A DNA stretch of 5,693 nucleotides from an uncultured Planctomycetaceae bacterium (GCA_937975745.1 CALJUK010001130.1:1-5693); one strand, 5' to 3'. Positions 1-5,693 are shown, numbered from the stretch's first letter. Notes: generated by a model not told the origin, from the sequence alone. Numbers and translations are program-made.

Positions 1-1
1 T

Positions 2-2206
2 TTCGCACCGAAAGTCACAACCCCGACGAACCACGTCGCGGCAAACAACGACGATCTGGATGAAGACCCCGAAACACTGACGCTGACCTTGTCGAATCCG
101 AGCAATGCCAGCATTTTGACCGAAACGGCGACCGGCACGATCATCGATACGGACGCGCTTCCACTACTCACGATCAACGATATCCAGCTCAGTCCCGCAA
201 TATCCGCGAACGCGGTTCACGCCCAGTTCACTGTCAGTTTGAATCAGGTGAGCGGGCGGACGGTCACCGTCCAATACAGAACTGCGGACGGCACGGCCGA
301 GGACGAGAACGGCGACGGGGATTACCGCTCGACGTCCGGCCTGGTCACTTTCGCGGCGGGCGTCAAGACGCAGACCATTGACGTGGTGCTCGATACGTAT
401 ACGCTCGATTCGCTGAATGAATACTTCTACGTCGTGCTGGAAACGCCCGTCAACGCGACATTCGGAGCCGGGGTTGTTAACACCAAAGGAAAGGCCACAT
501 TCGCCGGCAACCAGGTCGACGTGTACGGTTCGAACGGCAATGACCGTTTCGTCTTCCAGGCTGGCCGCCCCGGTGTCTCGTCGCATTTGGTTTCGATCAA
601 CGGCGGGCCGTCTCAATCCATCGACTCGACACTGTTCCGTACTGTCAGCCTGCACGGGCTAAATGGAGTGGACCGCGTCGACCTGACCGGCTCGGCGGCT
701 GACGACATCGCCACGCTGGAGACGACGTCCGGCCGGATGTCCAGTCTGGTTTACGACATCTTGACGGACAGCATGGAGAAGCAAGTCTTCCGCAGTGGCG
801 GCGGCTTCGACCAGCTGACGATGACCGACTCGACAGACAACGACTACTTCGAGGCAACGGACGCGACCGCCTACATGATCGGACCGGGCTACGGAAATAC
901 CGCGAAAGGCTTCGGGAAGGTTACTGCAAATAGCACGATGGGCGGATTCGATACGGCCCTGCAGAACGACCTGGCTGGCAACGCCCAATACGTCGGCCAA
1001 GGGACGAACACTTCGATGCGGGGGTTGAATTACCTCAACGTCACCAACGGTTTCGACCGTGTCGACGCTGTGACCCAAGCCGGTGCCGTCAACACGGCCG
1101 TACTCAAGGCCGTCGGCAACAACGTTATCTTCATCGCCATTGGTGCTACGGCTTCGATGTCGGGCAGCAACTATCTGAACACCGTCACGAACTTCTCGCG
1201 TGTGGATGCGACAGCTGCGGCCGGCGCCACGAACAATAGGGCCGTCTTCAACGCGGTCGGCAACGATGCCCGGTTTGTCAGCAACGGCTACCAAGCCTAC
1301 ATGCAGAATGCCGGGGCCGGCACCAAGTACCTGAACGTGGCCTTTGGCTTCAACCGAGTTGACGCCTATGCCATGAGCGGAGCGACCAACAACAGGGCGT
1401 TGTTCAACTCGGTTGGAAGCGACGACTCGTTCGTCGGGAACGGCAGCCAGGCCTACATGCAGAATGCCGGTGCTGGCACCCAATATCTGAACGTGGGCTT
1501 CGGATTCAACCGGGTCGATGCCTACGCCAAACCGGGTACGAACAACAAGGCAGTCTTAAACGCAGTTGGCAACGACGACAAGTTCGTCGGCAACGGCAGC
1601 CAGGCCTACATGCAGAATGCCGGAGCCGGCACCAAGTTCCTGAACGTGGCCTTCGGATTCAACCGGGTCGATGCCTACGCCAAGCCGGGTGCGACCAACA
1701 ACAAGGTCGAGTTCTACGGAGTCGGACCCAACGACCAATTCGTCGGCAACGGCAGTCAGGCCTACATGCAGAACGCTGGAGCCGGCAAGAAATACCTGAA
1801 CGTGGCCTTTGGTTTCAACCGGGTCGACGCGTTCGCCAAGCCGGGCGGGTTCAACACAGCCATGTTCTACGGTTCCGCCGGAAACGACACCTTCCAGGTT
1901 CAGGGAACACGCGCCTGGGAGATGGGGGCTGGCTTCCTGAATGTGGCCAACGGTTTCGTCGACATGAAGGCCTACAGCAAGGGTGGCAACGACAAGGCCT
2001 ACTTCGCACCGATTCAATCGACGGACACGGTCTACGGGCGAGGCGACTCATTCCAGCTGACCAAGGCCTCGAACGGGACCCGGTTTGAAGTCAAAGACTA
2101 CAGTTCTGTTCGGGCGACGGCAGCGAGTGGCCAAACGGCAACGGCTGACGTCAAGAACATTGACTACGTCTTCGAGAAGGTCGGAACCTGGATCGACGCT
2201 CCGTAG
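2..2206 (+). CDS. Large Calx-beta surface/secreted protein with about 50-residue tandem repeats, 5'-truncated
   Basis: This is the C-terminal 734 codons of a larger gene. The frame is open from base 2 to the TAG at 2204-2206. The TTG at 89 is not a start, because the codons before it already encode the typical end of a Calx-beta domain (DEDPETLTLTLSNPSNAS, then TATGTIIDTD, about 59-157). A complete Calx-beta domain follows (about 158-502), with TADGTA, an acidic DENGDGDY loop that could bind calcium, and EYFYVVLE. From 515 to 2158 come about eleven repeats with a GND-F core. The C-terminus ends IDYVFEKVGTWIDAP, and I see no dockerin, LPXTG, PEP-CTERM or transmembrane segment. Calx-beta domains are known in extracellular adhesion and matrix proteins. 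A surface or extracellular structural role is therefore inferred; the partner is unknown. The protein may be much longer upstream. The gene converges on the secreted-protein gene 99 bp downstream. Coding status is very sure, function is not. Confidence 0.92.
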   Translation, partial: FAPKVTTPTNHVAANNDDLDEDPETLTLTLSNPSNASILTETATGTIIDTDALPLLTINDIQLSPAISANAVHAQFTVSLNQVSGRTVTVQYRTADGTAEDENGDGDYRSTSGLVTFAAGVKTQTIDVVLDTYTLDSLNEYFYVVLETPVNATFGAGVVNTKGKATFAGNQVDVYGSNGNDRFVFQAGRPGVSSHLVSINGGPSQSIDSTLFRTVSLHGLNGVDRVDLTGSAADDIATLETTSGRMSSLVYDILTDSMEKQVFRSGGGFDQLTMTDSTDNDYFEATDATAYMIGPGYGNTAKGFGKVTANSTMGGFDTALQNDLAGNAQYVGQGTNTSMRGLNYLNVTNGFDRVDAVTQAGAVNTAVLKAVGNNVIFIAIGATASMSGSNYLNTVTNFSRVDATAAAGATNNRAVFNAVGNDARFVSNGYQAYMQNAGAGTKYLNVAFGFNRVDAYAMSGATNNRALFNSVGSDDSFVGNGSQAYMQNAGAGTQYLNVGFGFNRVDAYAKPGTNNKAVLNAVGNDDKFVGNGSQAYMQNAGAGTKFLNVAFGFNRVDAYAKPGATNNKVEFYGVGPNDQFVGNGSQAYMQNAGAGKKYLNVAFGFNRVDAFAKPGGFNTAMFYGSAGNDTFQVQGTRAWEMGAGFLNVANGFVDMKAYSKGGNDKAYFAPIQSTDTVYGRGDSFQLTKASNGTRFEVKDYSSVRATAASGQTATADVKNIDYVFEKVGTWIDAP
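515..2158 (+). repeat. Array of about eleven coding repeats of 46-54 residues
   Basis: I place unit boundaries at 515-676, 677-814, 815-955, 956-1096, 1097-1240, 1241-1396, 1397-1549, 1550-1705, 1706-1858, 1859-1996 and 1997-2158. Each unit has the same order of elements: a short strand (AVFNAV or similar), G-N-D or a variant, a strand such as KFVGNG, QAYM, YLNVAFGFNRVDAYA, and a turn such as KPGATNN. The first two and last two units keep only the GND/GDD-like core and the strand pattern. Lengths change by whole codons, so the frame is kept throughout. The unit at 1859-1996 (SAGNDTF, then FLNVANGF, then GGNDKAYF) looks like a repeat I recall from planctomycete giant proteins, though I cannot check this here. 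A beta-solenoid fold is inferred from the short alternating strands and Gly/Asn turns. The units are not the nonapeptide RTX repeat, since GND occurs only once per 50 residues. Confidence 0.85.
1241..1858 (+). repeat. Core of four near-identical tandem DNA repeats, period 153-156 bp
   Basis: Units 1241-1396, 1397-1549, 1550-1705 and 1706-1858 share QAYMQNAGAG and FGFNRVDA exactly at protein level. At DNA level, the second and third units share an identical 32-bp block (1439-1470 and 1592-1623) and an identical 33-bp block (1498-1530 and 1651-1683), each 153 bp apart. The 153-bp unit lacks one codon in the turn (KPGTNNK against KPGATNNK). Several differences in the conserved parts are at third codon positions, which suggests that the protein sequence is under selection as well as recently copied. 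Recent tandem duplication or gene conversion is the likely origin. Confidence 0.85.
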
Positions 2207-2243
2207 ACGGCCGCGTCATCGATCGCCAGAACGCCGTAATCCG

Positions 2244-2282
2244 AGGTCGCAGTTGTGGAGAGAACTTCCGCAGCTGCGACCT
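2244..2282 (+). terminator. Rho-independent-type terminator hairpin after the repeat-protein gene
   Basis: The left arm AGGTCGCAGTTGTGGAG (2244-2260) pairs with the right arm TTCCGCAGCTGCGACCT (2266-2282) around a five-base loop, AGAAC. The outer nine pairs are perfect, and the full 17-pair stem has 14 Watson-Crick pairs and three G-U pairs. A T-rich run (TTTCTT, starting at the last base of the stem) follows, and the hairpin begins 38 bases after the TAG stop. The three wobble pairs are tolerated only in the + strand RNA. In the - strand RNA they become A-C mismatches and no T-run follows, so the hairpin suits the + strand gene. It could still protect the 3' end of the convergent transcript. 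The T-run is imperfect, so termination efficiency is uncertain. Confidence 0.7.
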
Positions 2283-2305
2283 TTCTTGATCTGTCGCTTG
2301 AGGTC

Positions 2306-3622
2306 TTAACGGCTCGCGCGGCGGGAACGGCGGCGGAAGAGCCCCTTTTGCGACTTGTCGTCATTCCGCGAGTCCGCCGTCTGCTCCTCCTGCAGCTTGC
2401 GGGCGTTCTCTCGATCCGCCTGCAATTCCATCTGTGGAGTCGCCATCGCTCCGGTAGGAACTGGCTCGGGGAGGAGATTTCCTGCGGCAATGGGCAGGTC
2501 GTCGTCGCTGGTTCGTTCGCGATACAGAATGAGAGCGTGCACCGAGTGGTACAGCGCACCGCAACGCGCCGTCACATTTCGGTTGCGGATCAGGTCGTTC
2601 GCCAGAGACTCGACTCCGCGACGGACCCATTCCTTCTTCAACTCGCTGGCGGGCAAGGCCATCATCAGAAACTCAAGGATATGGCCCGACGTCTCGATCC
2701 GCTTGGCAAACTCGTTGCTGTAACCCGGTCCCCGGAAATGCTGCGTTGAGAAGCTACCGTCCCGGTTCTGCAACGATTGCGCAACCGCGGAATAGCGGCG
2801 GACCTTCTGATCCGCTTCCAGCCAGACACCACGCAATTGCTGGCCGGCATGCAGGTACGCGTTCCGGGCATACGCCAGGGCATACAGGCCGTGCGTACCG
2901 CCGCAAGCCGCCATGGTGGGGTCGTTGCGCAGTTCAATCTCAATCATCTGCTCGATGCTGCAGGGCTGACCTGCCTCATTGGTCCATTGGGCGTCCCACG
3001 GCAGATAATGGCTGAGCGCCCACAGCGACCACGTCACTTCGTGTCGGTAATCAAATTCAATCTGCGAATTGCGGACGACGTCGCCAATCGTCATCGGGCC
3101 ATCGTTGGTTAGCAGCTGGAAATCACTCGGCAGCCGCGACATCGTCAGGATGGCCAAAAACTGATTCTGGTGTCCCTGAAAAATATATGGTTCAGAGAAT
3201 GGATGCGCCCGACCGCCGTACTGGGTCTTTTCGAACAGGGGTTCACCTCGGTAGGTGGGATTGCTGGCAAGCCATTCCAAGCCATTGATCCGCCGACCGT
3301 TCTGGACAACCTCAAAGTCACCCCGGAGCGCGAGCAAGCCGTGTAAAACCTGCCATGGACTGTGGACAGCCACGTCCAGGTTGCGCTGAAAATTGATCTC
3401 AATCGCGGTGTCGACTAGGCGATCGAGTGGATCTGCGTATTCAACTGCGTCGACAGACCGCCGTGCGTTTTCTGCGGCCTGATCGGTCACTGCCGGCGCT
3501 TCGATATCCTGTTCTGACCGGCCGTCAGCTTCATCGGCAAAAACGACCGGCTGCAGCCCTGATACCAGTGCTAACAGAACGCCAAAAACGGCCGATCTCC
3601 AATGCAGTTGTCTTGCCAACAT
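2306..3622 (-). CDS. Secreted conserved protein of unknown function, alpha/alpha-toroid-like
   Basis: This is a 438-residue protein from the ATG at 3622 to TAA at 2306-2308. I chose this start because it gives a textbook signal peptide: MLARQLHWRS, the hydrophobic stretch AVFGVLLALVSGL, and a likely cut after VVFA before DEADG (residue 29). The frame is open upstream to a GTG at 3865, but that start overlaps the aminotransferase gene. The mature part has conserved-looking helix motifs about every 45-60 residues: HSPWQVLHGLLAL (from residue 87), GHQNQFLAIL (150), HEVTWSLWALSHYL (194), CGGTHGLYALAYA (240), SLQNRDGSFS (283), TSGHILEFL (311) and CGALYHSVHALILY (354). This spacing, plus a DGSF element like that of terpenoid-cyclase or prenyltransferase repeats, suggests an alpha/alpha-barrel; that is inference. 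The C-terminus is charged and ends QKGLFRRRSRRASR. It is probably periplasmic or exported. No catalytic role can be assigned. Confidence 0.85.
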   Translation of the reverse strand: MLARQLHWRSAVFGVLLALVSGLQPVVFADEADGRSEQDIEAPAVTDQAAENARRSVDAVEYADPLDRLVDTAIEINFQRNLDVAVHSPWQVLHGLLALRGDFEVVQNGRRINGLEWLASNPTYRGEPLFEKTQYGGRAHPFSEPYIFQGHQNQFLAILTMSRLPSDFQLLTNDGPMTIGDVVRNSQIEFDYRHEVTWSLWALSHYLPWDAQWTNEAGQPCSIEQMIEIELRNDPTMAACGGTHGLYALAYARNAYLHAGQQLRGVWLEADQKVRRYSAVAQSLQNRDGSFSTQHFRGPGYSNEFAKRIETSGHILEFLMMALPASELKKEWVRRGVESLANDLIRNRNVTARCGALYHSVHALILYRERTSDDDLPIAAGNLLPEPVPTGAMATPQMELQADRENARKLQEEQTADSRNDDKSQKGLFRRRSRRASR

Positions 3623-3818
3623 CGAACCTTGTGTCCTTTGGAGTTGCCTCAGTCGGGTGGTCGTGGTGTGCAGTACGCGCATTGCTGCACTCATGGTATT
3701 TCGGAATTCGCAACGAGTAGAATCGAAGCGAAATCGGCCTGACGGCCAGATGGCCCGACGACCGTGTATTTTGCGGGTCGTACTCGGCACGGCGGATGCA
3801 ACCGTTGCTGCGACAATC
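3623..3818. other. Gap between the aminotransferase and secreted-protein genes
   Basis: This 196-bp stretch separates two head-to-tail - strand genes. It is long enough to hold a promoter for the secreted-protein gene, but I found no convincing -35/-10 pair. It contains three GGCC sites close together (3737-3754) and a weak 6-bp inverted repeat (ACGACC at 3758-3763, GGTCGT at 3776-3781) without a T-run. The - strand frame of the downstream gene stays open across all of it, so part of it could be coding if an earlier start is used. Confidence 0.5.
3627..3639 (-). promoter_or_regulatory. Weak Shine-Dalgarno candidates supporting the 3622 start
   Basis: Read on the - strand, AAAGGA (3639-3634) lies 11 bases before the ATG at 3622, and AAGG (3630-3627) lies 4 bases before it. 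Neither is ideal in both match and spacing. Together with the signal peptide they favour this ATG over the upstream in-frame ATGs at 3694 and 3682 and the GTG at 3865. Support is modest. Confidence 0.4.
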
Positions 3819-5087
3819 TCAACTACAACCGCTACAACCGGACTTATTGTCGTGATCGGAATCACGTCGCCGCTGAAAGGGGAAATCCCGCAAGATTTCG
3901 ACGATTCGATCGATGTCGGCCAAATTCGTGTAAACGTGCGGACTCAGGCGGAGCCGCCCACCGCGACAATTCACAACCACCTGCCGTTCCCGACAGTATT
4001 CCCGCAACCGCTGCGAACAGCCCCCGGGCACATCGCAGGACACAATCCCGGAAAAGTGGGGCGACTGTCGGCAGCTCACCACACACGCCGGTGTTTCGCG
4101 ATTAAGACGCTCGACCAACTGATCGGTGACCTGCTTTAAACGAGACGAAAGCCTTTCGACTCCGTATTCCTGCAGCAGCCGCCAACTTGCTGCCAAACCG
4201 ACGAAGCCGGGGACCGGCATTGTTCCCCCTTCGTAACGGGCGGCTGAATCCTTCAACCGGACTCCCTGCTGCGAGAAATCTCCTGCCGTCTTGACACTGT
4301 TCCAGCCGACGTTCAGTGGCCGCAGTCGGGTCAACTGTTCTTCTCGAATGAACAGGACGCCGGCCCCCTCAGGTCCCAGCATCCATTTGTGTCCGTCGAA
4401 GGCGAGAAAGTCGACCGGAACACGCTGCAGATCAAGCGGCCAGACACCTGCTCCCTGAATGGCATCCACGAACAGCCGGGCACCGCGACGGTGGGCGATC
4501 TCGGCGACCTGTGCAAGATCCAGCCGAAAACCGGTCGCATAGCCGACCCAACTGACGGATACGAGTCGAGTTCGCTCGTCACAGGCAGACTCCAGACGGT
4601 TGAGATCCACCTGCTCCAGGTCTGTGGGCACCAGCCGCGTTTCGACGCCCCGCGACGCCAGGTTCTGCCAGGGATACAAATTGCTGGGAAATTCGCTGGC
4701 GAGCGTGACCACGTTGTCACCTGCTTCCCACGGAAAGCCCTCTGCAATCAGGCCAATCCCCTCGGTTGTGTTGCGGACGAGCGCAATCTCCCGAGAACTG
4801 ACATTCAGCCATTCGGAGGCAAGCTGTCGGACCGCTGACAGAGATTCCTGCCACTGGGACCATTCCGTAACGCCGTTGCAGCTGGCACTTTCGACCCAGA
4901 GGCGAATTGCCCCGACTGCGGGAGCGGGGAGCGGAGCGACGGCCGCATGGTCGAAGTAGGCCCACCGCTCGGCCACCGGCATCTGGCGCCGGAACCGGCT
5001 CCAATCCGCGTCCGTCGCTTGATGGTTTGTCCCGTGTGAAACAGGTTCTTGTCCTCGATCGCTTTCAGATTGCCCTGACTGATCCAT
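3819..5087 (-). CDS. Class V aminotransferase-fold PLP-dependent enzyme
   Basis: This is a 422-residue protein from the ATG at 5087 to TGA at 3819-3821, a usual length for the family. Visible fold-type I features in order are: YFDHAAVAPLP near the N-terminus (residues 44-54), the cofactor-phosphate loop NTTEGIG (106-112), SEFPSNLYPW (131-140), SWVGYATGFRLDL (179-191), FVDAIQGAG with the aspartate that contacts the pyridine nitrogen (Asp208), FDGHKWMLGPEGAG with the Schiff-base Lys234, RYEGGT (284-289), and RLRLSPHVYTNLADID near the end. It resembles the cysteine desulfurase, selenocysteine lyase and isopenicillin-N-epimerase branch, but lacks the SufS-type GHHCA cysteine loop. A transamination, lyase or epimerase role is more likely than sulfur transfer; the substrate is unknown. 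The start was chosen for its GGGGGAA sequence five bases upstream. In-frame ATGs at 5135 and 5219 and a GTG at 5273 would add up to 62 arginine-rich residues that do not look like the family. The tail ends in a short Cys-x-x-Cys run. It is cytoplasmic, with no signal peptide. Confidence 0.9.
   Translation of the reverse strand: MDQSGQSESDRGQEPVSHGTNHQATDADWSRFRRQMPVAERWAYFDHAAVAPLPAPAVGAIRLWVESASCNGVTEWSQWQESLSAVRQLASEWLNVSSREIALVRNTTEGIGLIAEGFPWEAGDNVVTLASEFPSNLYPWQNLASRGVETRLVPTDLEQVDLNRLESACDERTRLVSVSWVGYATGFRLDLAQVAEIAHRRGARLFVDAIQGAGVWPLDLQRVPVDFLAFDGHKWMLGPEGAGVLFIREEQLTRLRPLNVGWNSVKTAGDFSQQGVRLKDSAARYEGGTMPVPGFVGLAASWRLLQEYGVERLSSRLKQVTDQLVERLNRETPACVVSCRQSPHFSGIVSCDVPGGCSQRLREYCRERQVVVNCRGGRLRLSPHVYTNLADIDRIVEILRDFPFQRRRDSDHDNKSGCSGCS
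3823..3840 (-). repeat. 9-bp tandem duplication encoding the Cys-Ser-Gly-Cys tail
   Basis: CTACAACCG occurs twice in direct succession on the + strand (3823-3831 and 3832-3840). On the - strand it encodes SGC-SGC at the last residues of the aminotransferase. A replication-slippage origin is likely. It gives a Cys-x-x-Cys pair at the extreme C-terminus, next to DSDHDNK. Confidence 0.7.
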
Positions 5088-5276
5088 CGGTTCCCCCGAA
5101 CGAGGTCTTAAAACGACGAAAATACGGCGGACCATCGGAACGGCACGCCTAAGGCTGTCTCGGTCTCTGACACCGACTATGATGCGGAGCAATCGCCCTC
5201 CTGGCAAATCTTCGGTCATGGCTCTGCCAGGATGTGGCCTGGATGAATTGGTCTCGCAAGGAAACACGGACACCCT
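5088..5276. promoter_or_regulatory. Divergent intergenic region between the aminotransferase and helicase genes
   Basis: The two genes point away from each other across 189 bp, so both promoters should lie here. I found no strong sigma-70 pair. The best + strand -10 candidate is TATGAT (5178-5183), but the hexamer 17 bases upstream (CTGTCT, 5155-5160) matches the -35 consensus at only three positions. The stretch is open in the aminotransferase frame, so an N-terminal extension of that protein cannot be ruled out. Confidence 0.4.
5091..5097 (-). promoter_or_regulatory. Ribosome binding site candidate that sets the aminotransferase start
   Basis: On the - strand, GGGGGAA (5097-5091) precedes the ATG at 5087 with CCG between them, so the G-run lies five bases from the start codon. 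It is not a perfect GGAGG match but is better than anything before the alternative ATGs at 5135 and 5219. The family's conserved N-terminal region starts about 40 residues after this ATG, which also fits. Confidence 0.5.
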
Positions 5277-5693
5277 ATGTCTGACACGGCATTCACCCGC
5301 GACGAGTTACTTAGCGACTACCTCGACACACTTCCGTATGCACCTTATCCACTGCAGGAAGAAGCCCTCTTGGCATGGTTCACCGCCAAACAGGGAGTCC
5401 TCGTCTGCGCACCGACGGGCACGGGAAAGACGCTGATCGCCGAAGCCGCCATGTTCGAGGCCCTCAAGACAGGTCAGACCGCATACTACACCACGCCGCT
5501 GATTGCCTTGACCGAACAGAAGTACCAGGAGATGCAGGAGGCTGCCGTCCGCTGGGGCTTCCGGGCTGAAGACGTTGGTCTGGTGACGGGAAATCGGCGG
5601 GAGAACCCGGACGCGACCGTGCTGGTCGTTGTGGCTGAGATTCTGCTGAATCGCCTGCTGCATCCGGCGCAGTTTCAGTTTGACAACGTGACG
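5277..5693 (+). CDS. Superfamily 2 helicase, Ski2-like, N-terminal fragment (3'-truncated)
   Basis: The ATG at 5277-5279 opens a frame of 139 codons that runs through the right edge without a stop. The protein starts MSDTAFTRDELLSDYL. It shows the upstream glutamine region YPLQEEALLAWF (residues 24-35), Walker A motif I APTGTGKT (45-52), motif Ia TTPLIALTEQK (72-82), then GLVTGNRRENPDATVLVV (101-118) and AEILLNRLL (120-128). The TG-N-x-NPDA and EILLNRLL pattern is typical of Ski2/Mtr4/HelY-type DExH helicases, which unwind RNA or DNA using ATP. Motif II (DExH) would be expected just beyond the window edge. It is presumably cytoplasmic. The start is supported by the position of motif I near residue 45. 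The Shine-Dalgarno candidate AAGGAA (5258-5263) is 13 bases upstream, rather far. It diverges from the aminotransferase gene. The exact subfamily and substrate cannot be settled from this fragment. Confidence 0.88.
   Translation, partial: MSDTAFTRDELLSDYLDTLPYAPYPLQEEALLAWFTAKQGVLVCAPTGTGKTLIAEAAMFEALKTGQTAYYTTPLIALTEQKYQEMQEAAVRWGFRAEDVGLVTGNRRENPDATVLVVVAEILLNRLLHPAQFQFDNVT

Noticed and set aside
89..91. TTG as the start codon of a 705-residue protein
   Set aside because: The 29 codons upstream in the same frame encode a canonical Calx-beta end (DEDPETLTLTL), so the gene continues beyond the left edge.
659..1483. Long - strand open frame of 274 codons opposite the repeat array
   Set aside because: It is antisense to a clearly coding repeat gene. 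Its own repeated segments simply mirror the 153-156 bp DNA period, and it shows no recognisable domain.
1241..1858. Possible CRISPR-like regularly spaced repeats
   Set aside because: Identical blocks recur at 153-156 bp, the intervening sequence is also similar, and all units keep one coding frame. This is a protein repeat, not repeat-spacer structure.
1556..2017. Second - strand open frame of 153 codons opposite the array
   Set aside because: Same reason: a shadow of the tandem repeats on the opposite strand with no family motif.
515..2158. RTX-type calcium-binding nonapeptide repeats suggested by GND
   Set aside because: GND appears once per about 50 residues. RTX needs consecutive GGxGxDxUx nonapeptides, which are absent.
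2255..2749. + strand open frame of 164 codons opposite the secreted-protein gene
   Set aside because: It starts inside the terminator hairpin and lies antisense to a gene with a signal peptide and conserved-looking motifs; its own sequence shows none.
3758..3781. Inverted repeat ACGACC / GGTCGT after the aminotransferase stop as a terminator
   Set aside because: Only six pairs with a 12-base loop and no following T-run on the - strand; such short repeats are expected by chance.
4389..4838. + strand open frame of 149 codons opposite the aminotransferase
   Set aside because: It lies fully antisense to the PLP-enzyme core, including the codons for its catalytic lysine and aspartate motifs, so it is a shadow frame.
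5155..5183. Sigma-70 promoter CTGTCT-17-TATGAT for the helicase
   Set aside because: The -35 element matches at only three of six positions, so I do not call it as a promoter.

Overview
The window most likely comes from a planctomycete (phylum Planctomycetota). This is inferred from three things: the C-terminal part of a very large Calx-beta surface protein that continues into tandem 'GND' repeats of a style I recall from planctomycete giant proteins; a secreted protein with alpha/alpha-toroid-like motifs in a style I associate with the same phylum; and the moderately GC-rich, loosely spaced gene layout with weak ribosome binding sites. No taxonomic marker gene is present, so the assignment is not proven.

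Layout from left to right. (1) Positions 2-2206, + strand: the 3' part of a large secreted or surface protein. It holds the end of one Calx-beta domain, one complete Calx-beta domain, and about eleven units of a roughly 50-residue repeat. The reading frame is open through the left edge, so the gene starts outside the window. (2) Positions 2207-2305: a short convergent gap with a strong 17-bp hairpin followed by a T-rich run, which suits termination of the + strand gene. (3) Positions 2306-3622, - strand: a 438-residue protein with a clear signal peptide, conserved His/Trp/Gly helix motifs, a 'QNRDGSFS' motif and an arginine-rich C-terminal tail; its function is unknown. (4) Positions 3623-3818: a 196-bp gap. 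(5) Positions 3819-5087, - strand: a PLP-dependent class V aminotransferase-fold enzyme with its Schiff-base lysine and cofactor aspartate, but without the cysteine loop of cysteine desulfurases. (6) Positions 5088-5276: a 189-bp divergent promoter region. (7) Positions 5277-5693, + strand: the first 139 codons of a superfamily 2 (Ski2-like) helicase, cut by the right edge.

The two - strand genes lie head to tail and could be co-transcribed, but the 196-bp gap leaves room for a separate promoter. The aminotransferase and helicase diverge from a shared region. Nothing visible ties the four genes into one pathway. I see no tRNA, rRNA, CRISPR array, insertion sequence or phage gene. The most unusual element is the repeat array, in which four central units are close copies at DNA level while the flanking units have diverged, as expected of recent tandem expansion.
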